64,000 nt of DNA, taken from assembly GCF_036322585.1 (NCBI RefSeq), contig NZ_AP024600.1, positions 744,001-808,000 on the forward strand, in the 5' to 3' direction. The notes beneath the pieces are model-generated. The model searched no databases. It was not told the DNA's origin and was given only the letters and a program-made list of their open reading frames with translations. Of this stretch, positions 39,104-48,004 are shown piece by piece. Origin of the DNA: Luteolibacter sp. LG18 (GTDB taxonomy: Bacteria > Verrucomicrobiota > Verrucomicrobiia > Verrucomicrobiales > Akkermansiaceae). Positions within the stretch are counted from its first letter, which is position 1. Each line of letters opens with the position of its first letter. The position numbers were made by a program, and so were the translations under genes.

Positions 39104-40023
39104 GCTCCGTTTTCCTTTCCTTGGGATTTGACCGCGCTGAGGAACAGATCCTCCAGCGAGAGCCGGGCCTCCTTCACCTCCCGGATCATCAGGTTCGCCG
39201 AGCGCAGGGCGTCGATCACCGGCTGGACCGGCGCGGCGTTGTCCGCCTCGATGTCGATGCGGTCGCCCGCCACCTGCCAGCCCGCGGCCAGAAATTGATC
39301 CCGCAGCGCGAGCGGCACCGGGCCCTCGGTACGGACCTCATAGTGGCGGCCGCGGTTGGTGAGATCGGACATCCGGCCGCTTTCCACGATCCGGCCCTTC
39401 GAGAGGATCGCCACGTGGTCGGCCACCTGTTCGACCTCCGCCAGCAGGTGGCTGTTCACGAAGACCGTCTTGCCCTCCGCCCGCATGCTTTCGATGAGCT
39501 TCCGGATCTCGATCCGGCCCTCCGGGTCCACCCCGTCGGTCGGTTCGTCCAGGAACACCAGCTCGGGGTCGTTCACCAGCGCCTGGGCGAGGCCGACGCG
39601 CTGTTTCATCCCCTTCGAATAGGTGCCCACCGGCTTGTCCGCCCAGGCGGCCATACCGACCCGCTCCAACAGGGCCGAGGTCCGCGGGCGGCTCACGGAA
39701 GCCGGGACCTTGGACAATCCGGCGGTGAACTCCACCACCTGGCGGCCGGTGAGGTAGTCGGGAAACTTGGCGTGCTCCGGCAGGAACCCCACCTTCGCCA
39801 GCGTGGCCCGGTGACCGATCGGCTGACCGAGGAGCTGGCCGCGGCACTCGGTCGGCCGCAGGATGGTGAGCAGGGATTTCACCATCGTGCTCTTTCCCGC
39901 CCCGTTCGGCCCCAGCAGGCCGAACACGCTGCCCCGCGGCACCTCCAGCGAGATTCCCGCCAGAGCCTCGAAGCCCCCGCGGTACACCTTCCGCAGATAT
40001 TCAATGGATACCGCCAGACTCAT
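39100..40023 (-). CDS. ABC transporter ATP-binding protein (DRA/Nod type)
   Basis: 307 residues. Walker A GPNGAGKS (38-45), signature YSKGM at 135-139 within TYSKGMKQRVGLAQAL, Walker B LVFLDE (155-160) with D-E-P-T-D-G-V-D-P and the switch histidine in VNSHLLAEVEQVAD. The C-terminal part (about 215-307) is an extra domain with GRHYEVRTEGPVPLALRDQFLAAGWQ, as in ABC-2 export ATPases. It is coupled to the permease by an ATGA overlap. Likely an ABC-2 exporter, for example of a drug, lipid or polysaccharide; no neighbour tells which. Confidence 0.92.
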   Translation of the reverse strand: MSLAVSIEYLRKVYRGGFEALAGISLEVPRGSVFGLLGPNGAGKSTMVKSLLTILRPTECRGQLLGQPIGHRATLAKVGFLPEHAKFPDYLTGRQVVEFTAGLSKVPASVSRPRTSALLERVGMAAWADKPVGTYSKGMKQRVGLAQALVNDPELVFLDEPTDGVDPEGRIEIRKLIESMRAEGKTVFVNSHLLAEVEQVADHVAILSKGRIVESGRMSDLTNRGRHYEVRTEGPVPLALRDQFLAAGWQVAGDRIDIEADNAAPVQPVIDALRSANLMIREVKEARLSLEDLFLSAVKSQGKENGA

Positions 40024-40157
40024 GGCACCGTGTCTAACCGATCACGAATCCCGCGCAATCTGGAATTCCATGACTCGGCCCGCCGTATGGGCTATGGAAT
40101 CCCTTGTCCGGAGCCCCTTTTGTTTTTCCGGGAACAATTTCCCATCCGCGCCATCTT

Positions 40158-40787
40158 ATGATCATGAACCGCCGCTCGATCCTGGCCTTGCTTTTCATGC
40201 TTCCCGCGCTTGCTTCGTGCGAACCCGAAAAGCCCATGGACCACACCCCCGCCCCCACGCCGAAAGTCCCCGCCGGAGACGAAGTCGTCACCCTCGGCGC
40301 CGGCTGCTTCTGGTGCGTCGAAGCCGTCTTCAAGCAGATCGATGGCGTCGCGTCCGTCACCTCCGGCTACATGGGCGGCAAGGTGAAAAGCCCGACCTAC
40401 CAGCAGGTTTGCGAGGAAGACACCGGCCACGCCGAGGTCGTCCAGATCGTCTACGATCCCAAGAAAGTCACCCTTGAGAAGATCCTCGACTGGTTCTGGA
40501 AGCTCCACGATCCCACCACCTTGAACCGCCAGGGCAACGACGCGGGCACCCAATACCGCTCGGCGATCTTCTACCACACCGACGCCCAGAAAACCGTGGC
40601 GGAGGCCTCGAAGAAGGCGGCCCAAAAGGATTTCACCGACCCGATCGTGACCGAGATCACCAAGGCCACCGACTTCTGGCCGGCGGAAAACTACCATCAG
40701 GACTACTACTTCCTGAACAAGAACAAGAACGGCTACTGCCGCGTGGTGATCGAGCCCAAGCTGAAGAAGCTCAAGCTCGAACACTGA
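40158..40787 (+). CDS. msrA: Lipoprotein methionine-S-sulfoxide reductase
   Basis: 209 residues from ATG 40158 (ATG 40164 is equally possible). A lipobox ASC ends the signal (C21, LPALASCEPEK), so this MsrA should be a periplasm-facing lipoprotein. The catalytic motif is GAGCFWCVEAVF with nucleophile C50 and an extra C53 (usual form GCFWG/CFWC). PTYQQVCEEDTGHAEVVQIVYDP, HDPTTLNRQGNDAGTQYRS and AENYHQDYY are the family signatures. A C-terminal cysteine in KNGYCRVV is the likely resolving residue. MsrA repairs oxidised methionine in proteins, here probably in envelope proteins. No msrB lies nearby. Confidence 0.9.
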   Translation: MIMNRRSILALLFMLPALASCEPEKPMDHTPAPTPKVPAGDEVVTLGAGCFWCVEAVFKQIDGVASVTSGYMGGKVKSPTYQQVCEEDTGHAEVVQIVYDPKKVTLEKILDWFWKLHDPTTLNRQGNDAGTQYRSAIFYHTDAQKTVAEASKKAAQKDFTDPIVTEITKATDFWPAENYHQDYYFLNKNKNGYCRVVIEPKLKKLKLEH

Positions 40788-40796
40788 CACCCCGCC

Positions 40797-41600
40797 TCAG
40801 CGGCGGCGGCGGAAGATCAGCAGGGTGGCGAGGCCACCGAGCAACGCGGCGGACGGCTCCGGCACCGGGGTCGTGGCCGCCGGAGTGGTGCTGAACTGGC
40901 CCCACAGCTCGGCCTTGCCCTGGGTGCCCTCGTAAACGCGGAACTCGTCCGCGCTGGAGAGGGTGTTGCCCATGGTGTTCGCGTCCGGGCGGAAGGAGAG
41001 GTTCAGGTAGTAGGTGTTGCCCTGGGCATCGGTGAAGGTCAGGGCCGAGGCCGGATTGCCGAGTTTCACGATGTCCGCGCTGGCCGCCGGATCGCTACCG
41101 TTCGGGGTGTTGATAAGGTCCATCGAGAACGTCGTGGTGACGTCGGAAAGGCCGCTCGGATTGGAAAAAGCGAGCTGGAGGGTGAGCTCCACGCTGGTGG
41201 CACCGGTATTGGTGACGATGGTGCCGTTGCGGTAGTAGAGGTCGGCGATCTTGAAGACCTGCTCCGGCGAGACGTTCGAAACCTCGGCCGGCGAGAACCA
41301 CAGCGCGCTCGGGTGGGCGTAGGAGGAGGAGCTCGAAGCCTTGCCCCACTGGAAGGCCGCCGATCCGGCCGGGCCGCCGCCGGTCATGCCGGACGGGGCA
41401 TCCTTGAGATCGAAGCCGCTGGCATAGCCATCGGTCAGGTTGTTGTCGGCGATCAGGAGGCTGTTCTTGCTTTCCGCGGTGGCGTTCGAGAATCCGCCGG
41501 TCACCTCGAAGCTCAGGCTTCCAGGGAGGTTTTGGGCGGAGGAGCTACCGATCAGGATGGCGAGGACGGGGACGATTTTGAAGAGACGGGGGAATCTCAT
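40797..41600 (-). CDS. PEP-CTERM sorted protein
   Basis: 267 residues with N-terminal signal MRFPRLFKIVPVLAILIGSSSAQ and the C-terminal sorting tail VPEPSAALLGGLATLLIFRRRR: V-P-E-P motif, one hydrophobic helix and four terminal arginines. In PEP-CTERM/exosortase systems the tail is removed by an exosortase and the protein is delivered to the surface. The exported body is beta-rich, Asn/Thr/Ser-rich and includes LIADNNLTDGYASGFDLKD and YYLNLSFRPDANTMG; it looks like a beta-sandwich, family not identified. No exosortase gene is in this window, so it must be elsewhere. Confidence 0.88.
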   Translation of the reverse strand: MRFPRLFKIVPVLAILIGSSSAQNLPGSLSFEVTGGFSNATAESKNSLLIADNNLTDGYASGFDLKDAPSGMTGGGPAGSAAFQWGKASSSSSYAHPSALWFSPAEVSNVSPEQVFKIADLYYRNGTIVTNTGATSVELTLQLAFSNPSGLSDVTTTFSMDLINTPNGSDPAASADIVKLGNPASALTFTDAQGNTYYLNLSFRPDANTMGNTLSSADEFRVYEGTQGKAELWGQFSTTPAATTPVPEPSAALLGGLATLLIFRRRR

Positions 41601-41852
41601 GTTTGGGGGCTGGAAACCGCGGCTGGAGGGGGGGAACGCCTTGGCTTCCGGGGGGTAGGGGGAGCAGTGTGGGGGGGAGTGAAGCCGCCTCCGGGGGTGG
41701 TGCTGACTTCGAGAGGATCATGACACTTTTTCGGCCACAGCGACATTACGGTTTCGCGTAAGCTGCTGAAAAAGGCCACATTACGGAAAACCGAAATAAT
41801 TCCGCCGATCTCCCGCCTTGGCGGATGCCCGCCGGTCCCTATGCTGCGGGCG
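41601..41852. other. Divergent intergenic region, PEP-CTERM / Nudix
   Basis: 252 bases. 41620-41700 has purine/GC-rich runs of G. From 41740 to 41805 it becomes AT-richer than its surroundings. The Nudix promoter candidate lies at 41818-41845. No gene is supported. Confidence 0.4.
41818..41845 (+). promoter_or_regulatory. Putative promoter of the Nudix gene
   Basis: TTGGCG (41818-41823), a 16-base spacer and TATGCT (41840-41845), ending seven bases before ATG 41853. An earlier in-frame ATG at 41841 lies inside this -10 element, which supports ATG 41853 and a leaderless message. Confidence 0.45.
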
Positions 41853-42476
41853 ATGTCCAAATACGCGGGAGAAGAAGTGCTGGTGGTGCCCCGGGCACTG
41901 ATGGAAGAAACCGGAATGTTCCACGGCATCCGCACCGAAGGGGTGGAGGCCGTGATGGAGCGCCTGCTCGATCCGGCGAACCATTTCTTCATGGACCGCG
42001 CCGCCGCCGAGGAGGACCCGAGCCACAAGCAGCTCATCCCCTACTGCGTCTTCCGCCACGGCGACCGCATCCTCCACTACACCCGCGGCAAGTCCGGCGG
42101 GGAGGCCCGCCTGCACGCGAAGATCTCGGTGGGCGTGGGCGGCCACATCAATCCGGTGGACACCGGCGAAGGCCGCACCGGCCCGGCCGCCTACCACGCC
42201 GCCGTGGCCCGCGAACTGGCCGAGGAACTCCACCTCACCGGCGGCTACCGCGAATCCATCATCGCGCTCCTCAACGACGACACCAACCCCGTCGGCCAGG
42301 TCCACCTCGGCGTCGTCCACCTCATCGAACTGGACGACGAGGAAGTCGCCTCCCGCGAGGACGCGCTGTGCGAACTCGGCTTTTCCTCCCTGGAGGACCT
42401 CCGCGGCCCGCTGTTCGAGCGGCTGGAGACCTGGTCCCAGCACTGCATCGAGCACTTGGCCGGACAGCCGGTGTGA
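41853..42476 (+). CDS. Nudix hydrolase-like protein
   Basis: 207 residues from ATG 41853. The Nudix box begins GGHINPVDTGEG and continues with H-A-A-V-A-R-E-L-A-E-E-L, giving the R-E-x-x-E-E core (REL-AEE, 120-125) that binds divalent metal. The N-terminal part (MSKYAGEEVLVVPRALMEE, residues 1-90) precedes the Nudix strand KISVGVGGHI. Nudix proteins cleave nucleoside diphosphate linkages; the N-terminal region VLVVPR-PYCVFRHGDRILHYTRG is typical of a group annotated as phosphoesterases. The start is fixed by the promoter candidate above. Transcribed alone; convergent with the DUF1460 gene. Confidence 0.82.
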   Translation: MSKYAGEEVLVVPRALMEETGMFHGIRTEGVEAVMERLLDPANHFFMDRAAAEEDPSHKQLIPYCVFRHGDRILHYTRGKSGGEARLHAKISVGVGGHINPVDTGEGRTGPAAYHAAVARELAEELHLTGGYRESIIALLNDDTNPVGQVHLGVVHLIELDDEEVASREDALCELGFSSLEDLRGPLFERLETWSQHCIEHLAGQPV

Positions 42477-42629
42477 TCCTCCAAGGAGTGGCGGATTTCG
42501 ATCCGCCATGCTCCTGGCGATGGCCATCGCTCGCCGTCACACGGCTCCCTTGATGTTCCGGTATTCGCGAAGCGTAAGGATGTCTTTTTCATCATGGCGG
42601 ATCGAAATCCGCCACTCCTTGAGCCCCCC
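42477..42629. repeat. REP-like inverted repeat pair
   Basis: A perfect 28-base inverted repeat with arms at 42483-42510 and 42593-42620 and an 82-base spacer. Each arm contains the palindrome GGCGGATTTCGATCCGCC. It sits between the convergent Nudix and DUF1460 genes. The core GCGGATTTCGATCCGC differs from the 18.46 kb element core GCGGACTTCAGTCCGC by three bases, two of which pair with each other (C-G becomes T-A). Confidence 0.8.
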
Positions 42630-43607
42630 TCAGCTCGCGCCCGGCTTCTTCCCTTCCTCACCGGCGATGTTCTTCTGCCACAATGACGACGGCGGGAGAT
42701 CTTTCGGGCGGCAGACGATGATGCCGGTGTGCTTGGACATGCCGTTGAGGTAGTCGGTGATCGGGCGGTCGATCACGACCATCTTGCCCTTGTCCCGGTC
42801 CGAGGTGGCGTGGGAGAAATAGGCGCGGCCGTTCACGCGGACGATCAGGCCGACGTGAGTGGTGTAGCAGCTCTTGTCCGCGCCGGTGATCGCGCAAATG
42901 TCGCCATCGGCGAGGTACTTCTCGATGCCGAGCACCTTCGACTTCGGCACGTAGGACACCGGCAGTTTCGACACCCGGGCCTCCACCGCGGCCATGCCGG
43001 GCAGCAGGCCGGGATTGTTGCGGAGGTAGCGGTAGTCCTTCCACTGCACCGTCATCTCGTGGATCTCGCGGCTGAGCCCCTCGGCCCCGGGGATGCGCGG
43101 AGTGATGTTCTCGGCGATGCCGCGGCGCTGGTTGTCGTAGAAGACCTCCTCGAGCTGGTGCATGCGGCTGAGATACTCGCCGGTGCAGCGGCCGCCGCGG
43201 TAGCGTTCCAGCTCCACCATCTGGAGCAGGTCCTCGGGCTTGTACGGGCCGGGCTTGTAGGAAATGAGACGCGCCATCGCGAGGGCGTTCTCGTAGTAGG
43301 TCCAGCAATCCATGGCGGTGAGGTTCACCACCGGCGATTCGATGTGGTCATCCACCTCCAGCGTGTAGTGCTGGTAGGGGGTGCCCACGAGCTCGCGGCC
43401 GATCCGGACCGTGCGTGCACCGAGCGGCAGCGCCCGCCAGTTCTCGCGCTCGGCCTTCGCCATGATCGCCTGGAATTTCGTCTGGCCCTTGAACACCGTG
43501 TCCAGCGGCAGGCGCGGCGCGACGGGCACCGGCAGGACGTCCGCACGGGCGGAAGCGCCAAGGCCAAGCAGCACCGCGGCGGAGAGAGCGACGACTTTCC
43601 CGATCAT
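42630..43607 (-). CDS. DUF1460 N-acetylmuramoyl-alanine amidase-like protein
   Basis: 325 residues from ATG 43607, chosen for the signal peptide MIGKVVALSAAVLLGLGASA. The family motif VVNLTAMDCWTYYENALAMARL carries nucleophile C101, and Y-T-T-H251-V-G-L-I-V-R carries the catalytic histidine. The fold is NlpC/P60-like cysteine peptidase; characterised DUF1460 members from Bacteroides are amidases acting on peptidoglycan fragments. Other visible stretches are GTPYQHYTLEVDDHI, GDICAITGADKSCYTTH and the C-terminal STD-type HATSDRDKGKMVVIDRPITDYL. Predicted periplasmic. Single gene. Confidence 0.87.
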   Translation of the reverse strand: MIGKVVALSAAVLLGLGASARADVLPVPVAPRLPLDTVFKGQTKFQAIMAKAERENWRALPLGARTVRIGRELVGTPYQHYTLEVDDHIESPVVNLTAMDCWTYYENALAMARLISYKPGPYKPEDLLQMVELERYRGGRCTGEYLSRMHQLEEVFYDNQRRGIAENITPRIPGAEGLSREIHEMTVQWKDYRYLRNNPGLLPGMAAVEARVSKLPVSYVPKSKVLGIEKYLADGDICAITGADKSCYTTHVGLIVRVNGRAYFSHATSDRDKGKMVVIDRPITDYLNGMSKHTGIIVCRPKDLPPSSLWQKNIAGEEGKKPGAS

Positions 43608-43766
43608 CCGCGCAGCATACGAAGTTCCGCCCAAAAGCAAAGGCGGGATTCCAACAGGTAGATGGCGCGCCGCGGACTAATCCATTCGGCGTAGCGAGGG
43701 CTTTCCCCTTTGCAGCGTAAACCCGGTTTCTTATCATTCCCAACTATTGCATTCAACATTCACCCC

Positions 43767-46433
43767 GTGATCTCCAAGCCCCTTCTCCGCCAACTCCTGC
43801 TCGGTTCCCTGGCCCTCGTTCCCGGTTTCGCGGCCGAACCCGGGGCCGACGTGGCGTGGCCGCCGCAGACCCGTGAAGCCCGCCCGTGGACCCGCTGGTG
43901 GTGGCTCGGCAGCGCGGTGGACAAGGAGAACCTGACCCGCCAGCTCACGCTCTATCGCGATGCCGGCATCGGCGGCGTGGAGATTTGCCCGCTGTATGGC
44001 GCGAAGGGCTACGAGAGCCGCTATCTGCCGTTCCTCTCGCCGGGCTGGATGGAGATGTTCGGCCACACCACGGCGGAAGGAAAACGCCTCGACCTCGGCA
44101 TCGACCTCACCACCGGCACCGGCTGGCCGTTCGGTGGGCCGTGGGTGAAGACCGAAGATTCCTCCGCAAAGGTCATCCTGAAGCAGGTCGATGCCACCGC
44201 CGCGGACAGCCTCAAGGAGGCCGGGAAGAAGGCCACCCTCCAGTGCCTGACCGCCGTTTCCGACAGCGGGGAAACGCTCGACCTCACCGCGAAATGGAAG
44301 GACGGGAAGCTCGATTGGACCGCGCCTGCGGGGACGTGGAAACTTTACAGCGTCTGGCAGCAGAGCGGCATCCAGCAGGTGAAGCGCCCGGCGCCCGGCG
44401 GCGAGGGCAATGTGGTCGACCCCTACTCGCTCGATTCACTGAACCGCTACCTCGCGAAATTCGACGAGGCCTTCGCCGGCTACCAGGGCGCGATGCCGGG
44501 CTACCAGTTCCACGATTCGTTCGAGTACTTCGGCGCGACGTGGACGAAGGACTTTTTCCGCGAGTTCGAGAAACGGCGCGGCTACGACCTGAAAACGAAG
44601 CTGCCCGCCTTCTTCGGTGAGGGCGATCCGGACACCGTCGCGCGCGTCAAGGGCGACTACCGCACGACCATCTCCGAGCTGCACCTCGCCTACATCCAGC
44701 GCTGGACCGACTGGGCGCACGGCCACGGCAGCCTCACACGCGAGCAGGCCCACGGCGCGCCCGCCAACCTGATCGACCTCTATGCGATCGCCGACATCCC
44801 GGAGACGGAAATCTTCGGCACTGCGGACGACAAGCTGGAGCCGATGTTCCAGTTCGCCTCCTCCGCCGCCCACCTCACCGGGCGCAAGTATGCCTCGTCC
44901 GAATCCTTCACCTGGCTCGGCGAGCATTTCCAAACCACGCTCGCGGAAGCCAAGCCCGCGGCCGACATGCTGCTTCTATCCGGCATCAACCACCTGTTCT
45001 TCCACGGCATCCCCTACTCCCCCGCCGAGGCCCCGTGGCCGGGCTGGCAGTTCTACGCCGCCGTGAACTTCGGCCCGCAGGGCGGCCTGTGGCGCGATCT
45101 CCCGAATTTCAACGGCTACCTGACCCGCTGCCAATCGGTGCTGCAAAGCGGCGCGCCCGACAACGACGTGCTGCTCTATTTCCCCGTCGACGACCTCTAC
45201 CACGACGCCAAGGAACAGCTCATCCCCTTCACCATGCACAACGCGGAAACGGTGATGGCGAAGCACTCGTTCTACAAAACCGCGCACACGCTCACCGCCC
45301 GCGGCTACAACTACGACCACGTGTCCGACCAGTTCCTGGCCAAGGCCACCGGCGGCGAGGGCACCGTGAAGATCGGGGACGCGAAGTACCGCGCGATCAT
45401 CGTGCCGAACTGCCACGTCATCCCGCTGGCGACGATAGAGAAACTCGCCGCGTTGTCCCAGGAAGGCACGCCGGTGCTGTTTCTCGACAAGCTGCCGGAC
45501 GACGTGCCGGGCCTCAGCGATCTCGACAAACGCCGTGCGGCATTCCGGGCCGTGATCGAAAAGAACCAAGCCCAGCTCACCCTCGGCAGCGACGTGGCGG
45601 CGATGTTGGACAAGGCGGGCGTGCACCGGGAGATGGCCGTCGATCAGGGCCTGCGCTACATCCGCCGCACCCACGACCAGGGCTGGCACTACTTCCTCGT
45701 GAACCGCGGCACGCAGGCGATCTCCGGGTGGGTGCCACTTTCCGTGCCGGCGAACTCCGCGGTGATCCTCGATCCGCGCCAAGCGGACCGCAGCGGCGTG
45801 GCGCGGCTCCAAACGACCAAGCTGGGCACGGAGGTGTTCCTGCAACTGGAGCCGGGCGAATCGTGCATCGTCCGCACCTTCACCACCGAAACCGCCAAAG
45901 GGCGGGCGTGGGACTACGATGAACCGGCGGGCGAACCGAAGCTCGTGGACGGCACCTGGAGCGTGCGTTTCATCGACGGCGGCCCGGCCTTGCCCGCACC
46001 CTACCAAGGCAAGGATCTGGTTTCCTGGACCAGCCTCGACGACGTGGAGGCAAAACGTTTCGCGGGCACCGCGCTCTACTCCACCGAGGTGACGATCCCG
46101 GAGGGAGTCACGAGCGAATGGGTGCTCGATCTCGGCCGGGTGTGCGAGAGCGCGCGGGTGCGCGTGAACGGCAAGGACGCCGGAGTCGCCTGGAGCGCGC
46201 CGTTCAAGATCCACCTCGGCCACCTCCTCCACGCCGGAAGCAACACGCTGGAGATCGAGGTGACCAACGTCGCCGCCAACCGCATCGCCGACCTCGACCG
46301 GCAGAAGGTGGATTGGAAGTATTTCCACGAGATCAATTTCGTGGGCAAGGACTACAAGCCCTTCGACGCCTCCAAGTGGCCCGCGCGCGATTCCGGACTG
46401 TTCGGCCCGGTGCGGTTGTTGCCGGTCAAGTAG
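43767..46433 (+). CDS. Alpha-L-rhamnosidase-like glycoside hydrolase (GH106-like)
   Basis: 888 residues from GTG 43767, the start of a signal peptide (MISKPLLRQLLLGSLALVPGFAAEP). The N-terminal signature PWTRWWWLGSAVDKENLTRQLTLYRDAGIGGVEICPLYG resembles the first barrel segment of GH106. Further blocks are GWMEMFGHTTAEGKRLDLGIDLTTGTGWPFGG, FHDSFEYFGATWTKDFFREFEKRRGYD (candidate catalytic carboxylates) and the C-terminal galactose-binding-like ADL region (FAGTALYSTEVTIPEGVTSEWVLDLG). GH106 enzymes remove L-rhamnose from plant or microbial polysaccharides. The family number is an estimate. It is a secreted saccharide-degrading enzyme that fits the sulfatase at 31-33 kb in lifestyle, though it is not linked. 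Confidence 0.85.
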   Translation: MISKPLLRQLLLGSLALVPGFAAEPGADVAWPPQTREARPWTRWWWLGSAVDKENLTRQLTLYRDAGIGGVEICPLYGAKGYESRYLPFLSPGWMEMFGHTTAEGKRLDLGIDLTTGTGWPFGGPWVKTEDSSAKVILKQVDATAADSLKEAGKKATLQCLTAVSDSGETLDLTAKWKDGKLDWTAPAGTWKLYSVWQQSGIQQVKRPAPGGEGNVVDPYSLDSLNRYLAKFDEAFAGYQGAMPGYQFHDSFEYFGATWTKDFFREFEKRRGYDLKTKLPAFFGEGDPDTVARVKGDYRTTISELHLAYIQRWTDWAHGHGSLTREQAHGAPANLIDLYAIADIPETEIFGTADDKLEPMFQFASSAAHLTGRKYASSESFTWLGEHFQTTLAEAKPAADMLLLSGINHLFFHGIPYSPAEAPWPGWQFYAAVNFGPQGGLWRDLPNFNGYLTRCQSVLQSGAPDNDVLLYFPVDDLYHDAKEQLIPFTMHNAETVMAKHSFYKTAHTLTARGYNYDHVSDQFLAKATGGEGTVKIGDAKYRAIIVPNCHVIPLATIEKLAALSQEGTPVLFLDKLPDDVPGLSDLDKRRAAFRAVIEKNQAQLTLGSDVAAMLDKAGVHREMAVDQGLRYIRRTHDQGWHYFLVNRGTQAISGWVPLSVPANSAVILDPRQADRSGVARLQTTKLGTEVFLQLEPGESCIVRTFTTETAKGRAWDYDEPAGEPKLVDGTWSVRFIDGGPALPAPYQGKDLVSWTSLDDVEAKRFAGTALYSTEVTIPEGVTSEWVLDLGRVCESARVRVNGKDAGVAWSAPFKIHLGHLLHAGSNTLEIEVTNVAANRIADLDRQKVDWKYFHEINFVGKDYKPFDASKWPARDSGLFGPVRLLPVK

Positions 46434-46453
46434 CACAAGCATTCCTGCTTGTG
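46434..46453. terminator. Hairpin after the rhamnosidase-like gene
   Basis: CACAAGCA (46434-46441), loop TTCC, TGCTTGTG (46446-46453): a perfect 8-pair stem directly after the TAG stop codon. There is no T-run, so it may be a REP-like structure or a weak terminator. Confidence 0.45.
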
Positions 46454-46571
46454 AGTGGGAAGACTCGCGAAGTTGTGCATAGCTCCAGTCCGCCTTTGAG
46501 AGACAAACTGGACACCCGGGACATTCGCGGCTCTCCCCAGCACGCCGGGCCAAGCCCAGCGCTACTATCGC

Positions 46572-47999
46572 TCACGCCAGAATCCCCTCCACCACCTTGC
46601 CGAAGACATCGGTGAGGCGGAAGTCGCGGCCGGAGTAGCGGTAGGTCAGGCGCTCGTGGTCGAAGCCTAACAAATGCAGGATGGTCGCGTGCAGGTCATG
46701 CACGTGCACCGGGTTCTCCACGGCCTTGAAGCCGAACTCGTCGGTCGCGCCGTGGACGTGACCGCCCTTCACGCCGCCACCGGCGAGCCACATGGTGAAA
46801 CCGTAGTGGTTATGGTCGCGGCCCTTCATCACGCCCTTGTTCGATCCGGCCTGCGGCAGCTCCACGGTGGGCGTGCGACCGAACTCACCGCCCCAGATCA
46901 CCAGCGTGTCATCGAGCATGCCGCGCATCTTGAGATCGGAAAGGAACGCGCCGATCGCCTGGTCGCACTCGCCCGCGAGCTTGCGATGGTCCTCGATGTT
47001 GTCGTGGCTATCCCACGGCTGGCCGTTGCCGTGCCAGAGCTGGATGAAACGCACGCCGCGCTCCAGCAAACGCCGCGCCATCAGGCACTGGCGGGCAAAA
47101 TTGCCCGGGCCATACATCTCACGGACATGCGACGGCTCCTTCGAAACATCGAAGGCATCGGTGGCCTCGCTCTGCATGCGGTAGGCGAGTTCGAAACTGC
47201 GGATGCGGGCTTCGAGCTGCGGATCGTGCGCGCGCTCGGCGAGGTGGCGTTCGTTCAGCTCCCGCAGCAACTCGATCTGCCCGGCCTGGCGCGGATCGCG
47301 GGCCGAGGGATTGCGGAGGTTCTCGATCATCCGCTCCAGCTCCTGGATCGAGGTGTCGAGGTAGGTGCCCTGGAATCGTCCGGGCAGGAAGGCCGAACGC
47401 CAGTTCTCGGTGCGCTTCACCGGCATGCCGCCGGGGCACATCGAAATGTAGGCGGGCAGGTCCTCGTTGCCACTACCCAGGCCGCAGCTCACCCACGAGC
47501 CCATTGAAGGCCGGGCAAGCCGGCCATCGCCACAGTTCATCAGCATCAGCGACGGCTCGTGGTTCGGCACGTCCGCCGTCATCGAGCGGATCACGCACAG
47601 ATCGTCGGCATGCTTCGCGGTGTGCTTGAACAGCTCGCTGACCTCCAGCCCGCACTCGCCGTAGCGGTCGAACGAGAACGGCGAACGCAGCGCCGCACCG
47701 GTGGGCCGTTCGGTCTTCAGGCCATCCAGCGAGATCGCCTTGCCGTGCTGCTGGTCGAGCAGGACTTTACGGTCAAAGGTGTCCACCTGCGACGGCCCGC
47801 CGTTCATGAACAGGTGCACCACCCGCTTCGCCCGCGGCGCGAAATGGGGGCCCACTACATCTCCCGCGGTCAGCGGCATCGCCGACGCCCGGCCACCCAG
47901 CAGGCTGCCGAGCGCGAGCCCGCCGAAACCCATCCCACAGCGGCGGAGGAAATCGCGCCGGTCGAGAATGAGGTCCTTGGCGGTGAGGGAATGGCTCAT
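46572..47999 (-). CDS. DUF1501 family protein with Tat signal
   Basis: 475 residues from ATG 47999, chosen because it gives a twin-arginine signal (LILDRRDFLRRCGMGFGGLA, R14-R15) and follows the upstream gene by five bases. The DUF1501 blocks include RVVHLFMNGGPSQVDTFDRK, SVMLMNCGDG-RP-MGSWVSCGLG type stretches, FIQLWHGNGQPWDSHDNIEDH, WGGEFGRTPTVE and DHNHYGFTMWLAGGGVKGG, with the metal-binding alkaline-phosphatase-like residues. This family belongs to the alkaline phosphatase/sulfatase superfamily and occurs mostly in Planctomycetes and Verrucomicrobia with DUF1549/1553 partners, as here. Function is not established; export by Tat is predicted. Confidence 0.9.
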   Translation of the reverse strand: MSHSLTAKDLILDRRDFLRRCGMGFGGLALGSLLGGRASAMPLTAGDVVGPHFAPRAKRVVHLFMNGGPSQVDTFDRKVLLDQQHGKAISLDGLKTERPTGAALRSPFSFDRYGECGLEVSELFKHTAKHADDLCVIRSMTADVPNHEPSLMLMNCGDGRLARPSMGSWVSCGLGSGNEDLPAYISMCPGGMPVKRTENWRSAFLPGRFQGTYLDTSIQELERMIENLRNPSARDPRQAGQIELLRELNERHLAERAHDPQLEARIRSFELAYRMQSEATDAFDVSKEPSHVREMYGPGNFARQCLMARRLLERGVRFIQLWHGNGQPWDSHDNIEDHRKLAGECDQAIGAFLSDLKMRGMLDDTLVIWGGEFGRTPTVELPQAGSNKGVMKGRDHNHYGFTMWLAGGGVKGGHVHGATDEFGFKAVENPVHVHDLHATILHLLGFDHERLTYRYSGRDFRLTDVFGKVVEGILA

Positions 48000-48004
48000 G
48001 GCGG

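Noticed and set aside
41841-41843. Earlier ATG as start of the Nudix gene
   Set aside because: It lies inside a -10-like element; ATG 41853 fits the family start MSKYAGEEVLVVPR.
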